Assembly (NCBI GenBank): GCA_963779805.1
Contig: CAVZZN010000002.1
Location: 62,001-126,000 of the forward strand
Direction: 5' to 3'
DNA length: 64,000 nt
Origin: CAIWHR01 sp963779805
Lineage (GTDB): Bacteria > Pseudomonadota > Gammaproteobacteria > Burkholderiales > Casimicrobiaceae
Part shown: positions 19,043-26,978 of the stretch, piece by piece
Layout: each line of letters begins with the position of its first letter
How positions within the stretch are numbered: the first letter of the stretch is position 1
The notes under the pieces: model-generated
The model's database searches: none
The model's input: the letters and a program-made list of their open reading frames with translations, nothing else
What the model was told of the DNA's origin: nothing
Made by a program: the position numbers and the translations under genes

Positions 19043-19249
19043 ATGAACGAGGAAACCTTCAATCTCAGCATTCGCAAGTTCCTGAAGATGGTCGGCGTGA
19101 ACTCGCAACGCGAGATCGAGCACGCCGTCGCGCGGGCGCTCGCTGCCAATGCCATTCAGGGGAACGAGCGGCTCCCGGCGACCGTGCGGCTCGAAGTGGG
19201 CGGGCTCGCGCTCGACGTGCGCTTCGAGGGCGAGATCCGCCTGGAGTAG
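19043..19249 (+). CDS. DUF6494 family small protein
   Basis: A 68-residue protein, MNEETFNLSIRKFLKMVGV followed by NSQREIEHAV, which I recognise as the DUF6494 type found across betaproteobacteria. Function is unknown. It lies 14 bp after the ChaN-like gene and is probably part of the same transcript. It is intact, and its stop abuts an elaborate terminator. Confidence 0.83.
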   Translation: MNEETFNLSIRKFLKMVGVNSQREIEHAVARALAANAIQGNERLPATVRLEVGGLALDVRFEGEIRLE

Positions 19250-19291
19250 CCACCCCTCTACTCGGAGTAATTACTCAGAGTAACGGGGTGG
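19250..19291. terminator. Compound hairpin filling the gap between convergent genes
   Basis: The outer stem CCACCCC (19250-19256) and GGGGTGG (19285-19291) exactly fills the 42-bp gap between two stop codons. Inside are two small self-complementary elements, TACTC-G-GAGTA and TTACTC-A-GAGTAA, and a perfect 12-bp palindrome GAGTAATTACTC across their junction. The AT-rich core stands out strongly from the GC-rich surroundings. Confidence 0.7.
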
Positions 19292-19537
19292 TCAGCCGGC
19301 GCTCGTGCCCGCGATGCGCTGCTCGATGGCGTCGAGCGTCATGAGATAGGCCGAGGCGGAGCCGACCTCGGCATCGAGTTCGGCCGCCAGGGCGCGTGCC
19401 TGCTTGAGCGGTGCGGCAAGCGCCTGCCGGATATGCGGCGGGAGAGGGCCGTCGGGCACTGGATCCAGGATTGCAGCGAGGTGCTCCATCACTGCGATCA
19501 GGGCATCCTTGGTGCTGGGTTCGGGCGTGTCGGCCAT
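19292..19537 (-). CDS. Small cytosolic protein of unknown function
   Basis: An 81-residue protein beginning MADTPEPSTKDALIAVMEHL. It is predicted mostly helical and has no signal peptide or membrane segment. It lies 83 bp downstream of parC on the same strand and may be co-transcribed with it. I do not recognise the family; the composition and start context look like a real gene. Confidence 0.65.
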   Translation of the reverse strand: MADTPEPSTKDALIAVMEHLAAILDPVPDGPLPPHIRQALAAPLKQARALAAELDAEVGSASAYLMTLDAIEQRIAGTSAG

Positions 19538-19620
19538 GAGGCGTCCTGCGTGCGTGATGCGTTGCGCGATGATAGCGCGAGGCGTGCGCCGCAGGAGGGT
19601 CCGGACGGCTGAATGCGTTG

Positions 19621-21918
19621 TCAGCCGGCCGGCAACGCCTTGCGCGGCAGCAGCGTGCCCTTGCGCGCGCGATGCAGGACGTGCTTCGCAAGCTCCTCGC
19701 CCTTGAGCACGAGGCGCTGCGGCTTCCCGCGGATGATCACGGGGACGACGAGCTCGTCGCGATACACCCCGATCCACGCCATGCGCTCGCCCTTGTCGAG
19801 CTGCATCAGGATCGTGCCGCGGCCCTTGTCCTGCACCTTCACTTCCGAAAGCGCGAAGCACAGCAGCTTGCCGTTGGACGCCGCGCACGCGACGAATCCG
19901 GCCGCGTCGAAGAGATCGTCGCCGGCCGCGTCGAGCGCAACGGGCGCGAGCGTGGTTTCGCCTTCCTCGAGGCTCATGAACGCCTTGCCCGCGCGAACGC
20001 GACTGACGAGTGCTGCGAACGGGGCGATGTAGCCGTAGCCGCCGGTGTTCGCGAAGAGATACCGCGCATCGGGCGCGGCGGAGAGCATGAAACGCGCCTT
20101 GGCACCGTCCTGCAGCTCGATGAGCGAGGTGATCGGCACGCCGTCGCCGCGTCCGGACGGCACTTCGTGCGCCTCGAGCGCGTACGCGCGACCCTTGCTG
20201 TCGAGGATCGCCACGGGTCGCGTGGTGCGCGTCTCGACGGCCGCGCCGAGGCTGTCGCCCGCCTTGAACCCGAGCGTCGAGAGATCGAGCCCGTGTCCCG
20301 GTCGCGAGCGGATCCAGCCGTTGCGCGAGATCACGATCGTGACCGGCTCGTCGGGCACGGAGATGGTGAGCTTCGCGGCCGCGGGACGCTCCACGGGCTC
20401 GAGCAGCGTGCGCCGATCGTCGCCGTATTTCGCCGCGTCGGCCTCGATCTCCTTCACGATGAGGCGGCGCACGGCCTTGTCGCTCGCGAGCAGCGCCTGC
20501 AGGCGTTCGCGCTCGGCGACCATCTCCTTCAGTTCCTGCTCGATGCGTATGCCTTCGAGGCGCGCGAGCTGACGCAGGCGTATCTCGAGGATGTCCTCGG
20601 CCTGCACCGGCGTGAGCTCGAAGCGCGCGATGAGGTCGGCCTTCGGGTCGTCCGCCTCGCGGATCACCTTGATGATCTTGTCGATGCTGAGGAACGCGAT
20701 GCGGCGTCCCTCGAGGATGTGGATGCGCGCTTCCGCGCGATCGAGCTGGAAGCGCGTGCGGCGGACGACCGTCCCGACGCGAAACGACGCCCACTCGGCG
20801 AGGATCTGCGGCAGTCCCTTCTGCTGCGGGCGGCCGTCGCCGCCCAGCATCGTGCAGTTCACCGAGAATCCGCTCTCGAGGCTCGTGTGCGCGAAGAGCA
20901 CCGCCATGAGCTCGTTCGGATCCACCTTGCTCGTGCGCGGCTCCAGCACCAGGCGCACCTTCTCCTTCTGGCCCGATTCGTCGCTCGCGCGCTCGACCAC
21001 GTTGAGCACGACCTGCTTCAGGTTGAGCTGCTGCTGGGAGACGGACTTCTTGCCCGCGGGCGGTTGCGGGTTGGAGAGTGCGTCGAGCTCCTCGAGCACG
21101 CGCTTGGTGGACACCTGGTAGGGCAGCTCGTAGACGACGATGCGCCACTGCCCTCGTGCGAGATCCTCGATGCGCCAGCGCGCACGCGCACGCAGCAATC
21201 CGCGTCCCGTGCGATACGCCTCGGCGATGTCCTCGCGTGACGAGATGACCTGGCCGCCATCCGGAAAGTCCGGTCCGGGCATCACCTCCAGCATTTGCTC
21301 GATGGTGACGCCCGGCTTCGTCACCGCAAGCGCGGCCGCCGCTGCGACTTCGCGCAGGTTGTGCGGAGGGATATCGCACGCCATGCCCACCGCGATGCCC
21401 ATCGAGCCGTTGAGCAGCACGAACGGAAGGCGCGCGGGCAGGCGCGCCGGCTCCGTCGTGCTGTTGTCGTAGTTCGGGACGAAGTCGACGGTGCCGAGAT
21501 CGAGCTCGGCGAGCAGGAGATCGGCGATCGGCGCGAGCCTCGCTTCGGTGTAGCGATACGCCGCGGCGGGATCGCCGTCGCGCGAGCCGAAGTTGCCCTG
21601 GCCCTGGACCAGCGGATAGCGCAGCGTGAAGTCCTGCGCCATGCGCACCAGCGTGTCGTACACCGACACGTCGCCGTGCGGATGCACGCGGCCCAGCACC
21701 TCGCCGACGATGCGCGCGCACTTCACCGGCTTGGCCGCGCCGCTCAGGCCCAGCTGGCGCATCGTGTAGAGGATCCGGCGCTGCACCGGCTTCTGGCCGT
21801 CCTCGACCTGCGGCAGCGCGCGGTCGCGCACCACGGCCATGGCGTATTGCAGGTACGCGTTCTCGGCGTACTCGTGCAGGATCAGCTGGTCCTGCTCCGC
21901 GGGAGTGATCGCACCCAT
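19621..21918 (-). CDS. parC: DNA topoisomerase IV subunit A
   Basis: A 765-residue subunit that cuts and rejoins DNA during decatenation. The catalytic tyrosine is Y123 in YRYTEARL, and the breakage-reunion domain is complete, followed by a six-bladed C-terminal beta-pinwheel region. In the quinolone region the sequence HPHGDVSVYD places valine (V84) where Escherichia coli ParC has Ser80; the acidic position is Asp88. It is intact. It lies 30 bp downstream of parE in the same operon. Confidence 0.97.
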   Translation of the reverse strand: MGAITPAEQDQLILHEYAENAYLQYAMAVVRDRALPQVEDGQKPVQRRILYTMRQLGLSGAAKPVKCARIVGEVLGRVHPHGDVSVYDTLVRMAQDFTLRYPLVQGQGNFGSRDGDPAAAYRYTEARLAPIADLLLAELDLGTVDFVPNYDNSTTEPARLPARLPFVLLNGSMGIAVGMACDIPPHNLREVAAAAALAVTKPGVTIEQMLEVMPGPDFPDGGQVISSREDIAEAYRTGRGLLRARARWRIEDLARGQWRIVVYELPYQVSTKRVLEELDALSNPQPPAGKKSVSQQQLNLKQVVLNVVERASDESGQKEKVRLVLEPRTSKVDPNELMAVLFAHTSLESGFSVNCTMLGGDGRPQQKGLPQILAEWASFRVGTVVRRTRFQLDRAEARIHILEGRRIAFLSIDKIIKVIREADDPKADLIARFELTPVQAEDILEIRLRQLARLEGIRIEQELKEMVAERERLQALLASDKAVRRLIVKEIEADAAKYGDDRRTLLEPVERPAAAKLTISVPDEPVTIVISRNGWIRSRPGHGLDLSTLGFKAGDSLGAAVETRTTRPVAILDSKGRAYALEAHEVPSGRGDGVPITSLIELQDGAKARFMLSAAPDARYLFANTGGYGYIAPFAALVSRVRAGKAFMSLEEGETTLAPVALDAAGDDLFDAAGFVACAASNGKLLCFALSEVKVQDKGRGTILMQLDKGERMAWIGVYRDELVVPVIIRGKPQRLVLKGEELAKHVLHRARKGTLLPRKALPAG

Positions 21919-21948
21919 GCGAACCGATCTATGGTGAAGGGGTGAAGG

Positions 21949-23922
21949 TCAGTCGACGCTCTCGTCGACCTCGTTGCCGCGGCGCTCCATCCACTCGCGG
22001 CGCGCGCCGGAGCGGGCCTTGGCCATCAGCAGGTTGAAGCGCTCGACCGCGGCGTCGCGGTCGGCATCCGGCAGGGTCACGCGCAGGAGGCGCCGCGTGT
22101 CGGGATTGAGCGTGGTTTCCCACAGCTCGGAGGGGTCCATCTCGCCCAGGCCCTTGAAGCGGCCGACCTTCCAGCTCGAATAGCCTTCCTTGCGCAGCCG
22201 GTCTTCCCACGACTCGAGCTCGAGCCGATCCATCGCGTAGAGCTTCTTGGCCGCGCGCTTCTTGCCCGCGCTGTCGACGTCGACGCGATAGAGCGGCGGA
22301 CACGCGATGAACACGTTGCCGCGGGCGATCAGCTGCGGGAAATGACGGAAGAAGAGCGTGAGCAGCAGCGTCTGGATGTGCTGCCCGTCGACGTCGGCGT
22401 CCGACATGATCGCCACCGTGCCGTAGCGCAGCTTGCTCCAGTCGATCTCGTCGGCGAGCCCGTGCGGCGACACCCCGAGCGCGGTGGTGAGATCGCGGAT
22501 CTCCTCGTTCTCGAGCGCCTGGTGCGCGTCCTTCTCCCAGACGTTCATGCCCTTGCCGCGCAGCGGAAGGATCGCCTGCGTTTCCTTGTTGCGCGCCATC
22601 TTGGCGCTGCCGCCCGCGCTGTCGCCTTCGACCAGGAAGATCTCCGTCTCGGCCGGATTGCTCGACTCGCAATCCGCGAGCTTGCCCGGCAGCATCACCA
22701 CGCTCGACGAGCGCTTGCGCTCGACCGTCTTCGCGGCGCGCGTGCGCGCAAGCGCCTGCCGGATCGCGAGCTCCGCGATCGTCTTGCCTTCGCCGACGTG
22801 CTGGTTGAGCCAGATCTCGAGCGGATCGCGCAGCATGCGCTCGACCAGGCGCACGCCTTCGCGGCTGGTGAGGCGATCCTTCGTCTGCGCCGCGAACTGC
22901 GGGTCGAGCATGCGCACCGACAGCACGTAGCGCAGGTTGCGGCACACGTCGTCGGGTTGCAGCTTGAGGCCTTTCGGCATGAGGCTGTGGTGCTCGATGA
23001 ACGCCGTCACTGCGCCGAACACTGCAGCCCGCAGGCCCGAGACGTGGGTCCCCCCCAGCGTCGTCGGAATCAGGTTCACGAACGCTTCGCCGTCGCCCTT
23101 GGCTTCTTCGTACCACGAGAACGCCCACTCGACGCCTTCGCCTTCAGCGAACGTCTCGTCGGCCTCTCCGGCGTAGTTGCGGCCGGAGAACACCGACACG
23201 AGCGGCGGCTCGCCTTGCGCGAGCTCGGCGAGATAGCCCTCGAGGCCTTGCTTGTACTGCCAGGTTTCCGTCGTGGGCTCGGCGTTCTCGCGCTCGACCG
23301 TCAGCTTGACGATGAGCCCCGGCAGCAGCACGGCCTTGGTGCGCAGCAGGCGATCGAGCTCGGCGGTCGGAATCACCGCCGTGTCGAAGTACTTCGGATC
23401 GGGCCAGATCCGCACCGACGTGCCGGTGCCGCTCGCCTTGCCCTTCACCGCGAGCTTCTCCGCGACGGCGCCGTCGCGGAACACGATGCGATGCAGCTTG
23501 CCCTCGCGCTTCACCTCGCACTCGAGGCGCTGCGAGAGGGCATTGGTGACGGACACGCCCACCCCGTGCAGGCCGCCGGCATAGGTGTACGCGCCGGCAC
23601 CGGAGGTCTTGTCGAACTTGCCGCCGCTGTAGAGGACCGTGAAGATCGCCTGCACCACGGGAATGCCCTCGACCGGGTGCGGGCCGACGGGAATGCCGCG
23701 ACCGTCGTCCGTCACGGTCACGGACTGGTCGGCGTGCACCGTGACCTCGACGTGCTTCGCGGCACCGGCGATCGCTTCGTCGACGGCGTTGTCGATCGCT
23801 TCCTGCACGATGTGCAGGGGCGTGTCGGTGCGCGTGAACTGCCCGGGGCGCAGGCGCACCGGCTCGAGCCCTTTCAGGACCCGGATGGAGGATTCGTCAT
23901 ACGTAGCGCGCGTACTGGCCAT
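21949..23922 (-). CDS. parE: DNA topoisomerase IV subunit B
   Basis: A 657-residue ATPase subunit. The GHKL ATPase has EAIDNAVDEA and DDGRGIP; the transducer domain follows; the TOPRIM domain has EGDSAGGSA and DADVDGQHI; the C-terminal tail fits ParE rather than GyrB by length. It is intact and precedes parC. A small hairpin (GCAGCCC/GGGCTGC, near 23929-23947) lies in its leader. Confidence 0.97.
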   Translation of the reverse strand: MASTRATYDESSIRVLKGLEPVRLRPGQFTRTDTPLHIVQEAIDNAVDEAIAGAAKHVEVTVHADQSVTVTDDGRGIPVGPHPVEGIPVVQAIFTVLYSGGKFDKTSGAGAYTYAGGLHGVGVSVTNALSQRLECEVKREGKLHRIVFRDGAVAEKLAVKGKASGTGTSVRIWPDPKYFDTAVIPTAELDRLLRTKAVLLPGLIVKLTVERENAEPTTETWQYKQGLEGYLAELAQGEPPLVSVFSGRNYAGEADETFAEGEGVEWAFSWYEEAKGDGEAFVNLIPTTLGGTHVSGLRAAVFGAVTAFIEHHSLMPKGLKLQPDDVCRNLRYVLSVRMLDPQFAAQTKDRLTSREGVRLVERMLRDPLEIWLNQHVGEGKTIAELAIRQALARTRAAKTVERKRSSSVVMLPGKLADCESSNPAETEIFLVEGDSAGGSAKMARNKETQAILPLRGKGMNVWEKDAHQALENEEIRDLTTALGVSPHGLADEIDWSKLRYGTVAIMSDADVDGQHIQTLLLTLFFRHFPQLIARGNVFIACPPLYRVDVDSAGKKRAAKKLYAMDRLELESWEDRLRKEGYSSWKVGRFKGLGEMDPSELWETTLNPDTRRLLRVTLPDADRDAAVERFNLLMAKARSGARREWMERRGNEVDESVD

Positions 23923-24191
23923 GGGCGTGCAGCCCGCGTAGGGCTGCGTTCATTGTCGTTCGGGAAGGTGCAACAGGTACGCCGCGTCGCGCGGCCGAGC
24001 TTCACTCGCGAGCCGACGGCGCTGCACGACGCGAGCGCCGCCACGTTCTCGAGGCCCACACTTTACCCGCTCTTCGGTCGCGGATGAGGCCCCTGCTTAA
24101 GTGCAGGGCCACATGCGACGCACGCTACGTGTCGCCGGGACGTTCGCTTCGAACAGAGCTATCGGCTGTGACCTGTCGTCGAGCTTCGGCG

Positions 24192-24460
24192 TCACGGGGC
24201 TGTTCCGAACAGGGCGCCGACGCCTGCGGTCAGCGCCATGGCAAGCGGACCGAGACGTACTCCCCGGCCGCCATCGACATCGCGCCGGCGACGAGGCCGG
24301 CGATACCCGCGACCATCACGTTCTGGTGCGTCGCCTGCGCGGCCGCGACACCGAGCACGAGGCTCGCCGTAGAAACGATGCCGTCGTTGGCACCGAGCAC
24401 TGCGGCCCGCAACCATCCGATGCGGTCGGTGCGATGCCGTTCGTGATGGCGTACGGTCAT
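24192..24460 (-). pseudogene. VIT/CCC1-family transporter gene with large internal deletion
   Basis: The ATG at 24460 opens MTVRHHERHRTDRIGWLRA and AVLGANDGIVSTASLVLGVA, the typical start of VIT family iron/manganese transporters, through MAAGEYVSV. The normal family continues for about 150 further residues. Here it joins at once to GPLAMALTAGVGALFGTAP, the usual C-terminal end, in another frame, so translation from the start ends at RLPWR. The junction shows GGTC shared by both ends. This is an internal deletion, not a single-base error. Function should be lost unless the short product has a separate role. Confidence 0.8.
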
Positions 24461-24862
24461 TCCGGGAAGGCTCCAATGTTCACGCCGATGACTCGGCGTT
24501 GCCGATGGCGGATTGACGATCGAGTCGGGCGCGCGGAGCATGCGAGCGGAGTCTCTCGAACGTGACACGATCATTGTAAGCGCCGCGCATCGCAAAGGAA
24601 CCGTTGCGCCGGCATGTGCGCCAGATGAGCGCGGCAAGCAGCACATAGCGTCTCACGACGTCGAGGCGCCCGCTATGTGTGGCAGCGTACATACGACAAC
24701 GGACGCTTCGGGTATAGGTGATCGAAGTGCAACTTCCGCCGTCTGCAGCATCGACCCGGAAGGCACCCGGTCGGCTCTCCTGAAGGGCTTCGCGACCCAG
24801 CGATTGCGTTGCATCCAGGAGGGCGCCAGCGCTCGTTTCCCTTACCTTTCGAAAGGCACCCG
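24461..24862. other. 402-bp gene-free regulatory stretch
   Basis: It lies between the VIT remnant and the small membrane protein. I see no credible coding sequence. It holds one copy of the conserved dyad motif (24674-24693), followed about 20 bp later by GGTATAGG, a possible -10 region directed to the right. Confidence 0.5.
24674..24698. promoter_or_regulatory. Conserved dyad motif, copy 1
   Basis: The inverted arms TATGT and ACATA flank GTGGCAGCGT (24674-24693), followed by CGAC. It shares the core GYGSYAGCGYACAKAMG with copies at 26909 and 27859. It lies upstream of the small membrane protein and FNR genes on the plus strand and of the VIT remnant on the minus strand. Confidence 0.6.
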
Positions 24863-25216
24863 ATGAACATCCCCGTCGAAACCAAACCTGCCCTGTGGGG
24901 CGCCGCCGGCGGTGCGCTGCTGTTGGCGATCGTAGGATTCACCTGGGGCGGCTGGATGACCGGCAGCAAGGCCGAGGCAGACGCGTCGCAGCGCGCGACG
25001 ACGGCGGTCGTCGCGGCACTGGCGCCGGCCTGCGTGGAAAGGTTCCAGCACGCGGCCGAGGCCCCCGCCAATCTGGCCGCGCTCAAGAAGACCGATTCAT
25101 GGTCCCAGGGCGATTTCGTCGAGAAGGGTGGCTGGGCAGCCGGCCCCGGCACCAATCCGCCCGAGCAGGTCTCGGCGGTTGCCAAAGCCTGCGCGTCGTT
25201 GCTGGTCCCGGCGTAG
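24863..25216 (+). CDS. Small single-pass membrane protein, unknown function
   Basis: A 117-residue protein starting MNIPVETKPALWG with a transmembrane helix at residues 10-31, then a periplasmic helical domain with two cysteines (PACVERFQ, KACASLL). A GAAAGG Shine-Dalgarno precedes the ATG. The stop lies 3 bp before the FNR start, so the two are very probably one transcript. Proteins of this shape occur widely in proteobacteria without assigned function. Confidence 0.8.
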   Translation: MNIPVETKPALWGAAGGALLLAIVGFTWGGWMTGSKAEADASQRATTAVVAALAPACVERFQHAAEAPANLAALKKTDSWSQGDFVEKGGWAAGPGTNPPEQVSAVAKACASLLVPA

Positions 25217-25219
25217 CCG

Positions 25220-26080
25220 TTGAATCCCGTCGTTCGGCACGTCGCAACGTGCGGCCGCTTCCGGCCGGAGTGCGGCAGTTGCCACGTGCGAGCGATCTGC
25301 CTGCCGTCCGGACTGCGGCCGACGGACGTGCGTCTGCTCGACTTCGTGGTCGTGTCGCGCCGACCGGTGCATCGTGGCGACGTGCTGTATCGCACCGGCG
25401 ATCCGTGCGATACCGTGTATCAGATTCGCGCCGGCTTCTTCAAGACCACGAGCGTTTCCAGCGATGGCAGTGAGCACGTCACGAGCCTGCGCATGCCGGG
25501 CGACGTGCTTGGCCTCGACGGGATTGCGACCGGCCGGCACAACTGCGATGCCGTCGCGCTCGACAACGCCGAGGTGTGCGTCGTCCCCTATGCCAACCTG
25601 CTGGAGCAGTCGACCCACAAAGCGCCGCTGCAGCGGATGATCTTCGACCTCCTTGGCCGGGAAATCGCTCGCGAGCAGGAACACTTGCTGCTGCTCGGCG
25701 GAATGTGGGGGATCCAGCGTCTGGCGGCGTTCCTGCTCGATGTTTCGCTGCGGATGCAAACCCGCGGCTATTCGGCGTCGGAGTTCGACCTGCGCCTCGG
25801 CCGGCGCGAAGTCGGCAGCTATCTCGGCATGGAGCTCGAGACGGTGAGTCGCCTCGTTTCCCTTCTGAAGCGCAAGGGGTTGATTGACGCCGACCGCGGG
25901 CACATCCGGATCGTCGATCGGGAGGGCCTCGCCGCCGTTTCGGCGCGCGATTCGCAAGATTCGCTCACGGCGCGCACCCAACGGGCACCGACGCCAGTGC
26001 CGACGCCCGCGTTCCCGCTATCCGCGTTCGACCACGGGCAGCCGCCGACGAATGGCCTACGCGAGCGTCCGGTCGTATGA
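25220..26080 (+). CDS. fnr: FNR-type oxygen-sensing transcription regulator
   Basis: A 286-residue regulator with a TTG start. The N-terminal cysteines ECGSCHVRAIC follow the C-X2-C-X5-C spacing of FNR, and the fourth ligand is the Cys in NAEVCVVPY, so it should bind an oxygen-labile 4Fe-4S cluster. The recognition helix reads EVGSYLGMELETVSRLV with the E-SR signature for TTGAT half sites. The last 40 or so residues (Thr/Pro-rich) exceed the usual FNR end, and the final 24 bp overlap the convergent Crp-like gene. It is intact. No clear TTGAT-N4-ATCAA site was noticed next to it. Confidence 0.93.
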   Translation: MNPVVRHVATCGRFRPECGSCHVRAICLPSGLRPTDVRLLDFVVVSRRPVHRGDVLYRTGDPCDTVYQIRAGFFKTTSVSSDGSEHVTSLRMPGDVLGLDGIATGRHNCDAVALDNAEVCVVPYANLLEQSTHKAPLQRMIFDLLGREIAREQEHLLLLGGMWGIQRLAAFLLDVSLRMQTRGYSASEFDLRLGRREVGSYLGMELETVSRLVSLLKRKGLIDADRGHIRIVDREGLAAVSARDSQDSLTARTQRAPTPVPTPAFPLSAFDHGQPPTNGLRERPVV

Positions 26081-26815
26081 CTCGAGGTCTGCCTTGTAGC
26101 AGCCGCAGGACGCGGCCTTGAGCCCGCGTCGGTTGAGCACCGTGATGTGGCCGCGACTGTAGTGAATCAGCCCGCAGTCCTGCAGCGAGCTCGCCGCCTT
26201 GGTGATGCCGACCCGGCGTACCCCGAGCATCAGGGCGAGCCACTCCTGCGTGATGTGAAAGTTGTCGGCATGCGCGCGGTCCTGCGTCATCAGCAGCCAT
26301 CGCGCGAGCCGTGCCTCGACCACGTGGAACCGCGTGCAGGCCGCCGCCTGCGCGAGCTGGCTGAGATGGACGAACACATAGCGGTGGACCGCGTCTCGCA
26401 GCGCCTGGCTGCGCCCGAGCTCACGGCGGAACTCGGCAGCCCCCATCCGTAACGCGGGTCCGGCGCCCTGTACGACCGCACGTACTCGCGACACGTCCAC
26501 GCCGAGCGCGAGCGGAATCCCGAGCATGCCTTCGTTGCCGACGAGGCCGACCTCGACCGACGACGCATCGTCGATCGGCATCATCAGCGAGACGTAGCTT
26601 CGCGTCGGGAAATAGGCGTGGCCAAGCAGCTCCCTGGGCGCGTACAGCACGTCGGCGAACGCGAGCTCGACCGGTTCACACGCCGCCAGGAGCCGCGTCG
26701 CCTCGCCGCGCGGAAGCGCCTGGAGCAGGTGATTGACTGCGGGGGCGCTTTGCGTCGACGGCACCGATGCTCTCCTCGCGCATCGGTGACACCGGCCCGT
26801 CGGCGCCCCGCGCAT
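26057..26815 (-). CDS. Crp/Fnr-superfamily regulator with C-terminal Cys motif, paralogue A
   Basis: A 252-residue protein with an N-terminal cyclic-nucleotide-binding-like fold (YFPTRSYVSLMM, VGNEGMLGIPL) and a C-terminal helix-turn-helix (LALMLGVRRVGITKAAS). It lacks the FNR cysteines and the cAMP-contact residues of Crp. The C-terminus carries SCGCYK, matched by SCECYQ in the neighbouring paralogue, suggesting a conserved redox- or metal-active Cys pair. It is intact. Its tail overlaps the convergent fnr tail by 24 bp. A conserved dyad lies about 100 bp upstream of its start. Confidence 0.9.
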   Translation of the reverse strand: MRGAPTGRCHRCARRASVPSTQSAPAVNHLLQALPRGEATRLLAACEPVELAFADVLYAPRELLGHAYFPTRSYVSLMMPIDDASSVEVGLVGNEGMLGIPLALGVDVSRVRAVVQGAGPALRMGAAEFRRELGRSQALRDAVHRYVFVHLSQLAQAAACTRFHVVEARLARWLLMTQDRAHADNFHITQEWLALMLGVRRVGITKAASSLQDCGLIHYSRGHITVLNRRGLKAASCGCYKADLESYDRTLA

Positions 26816-26908
26816 TGGAGTGCTGCTCCGATGCGCGACATCGGGGATCGTCGGGAAGTCTCACCTGCAATGCGATTGGACGAGATTACGGCGACGACGT
26901 TGCCGCGT

Positions 26909-26930
26909 CTGCGCGCTAGCGCACATAAGA
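26909..26930. promoter_or_regulatory. Conserved dyad motif, copy 2
   Basis: TGCGC-GCTA-GCGCA with the extension CATAAGA (core AGCG at 26918-26921) matches copies 1 and 3. It lies in the gap between the stop of paralogue B and the start of paralogue A, in the promoter position for paralogue A. Confidence 0.58.
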
Positions 26931-26978
26931 CGGCTGCTGCGATGAGGCGCGCAACGCGCGCGACGGGACCCCGGGGCG

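Noticed and set aside
24513..24866. 117-codon plus-strand frame upstream of the small membrane protein
   Set aside because: It has no domain, covers the regulatory dyad and possible promoter, and its composition is not protein-like.
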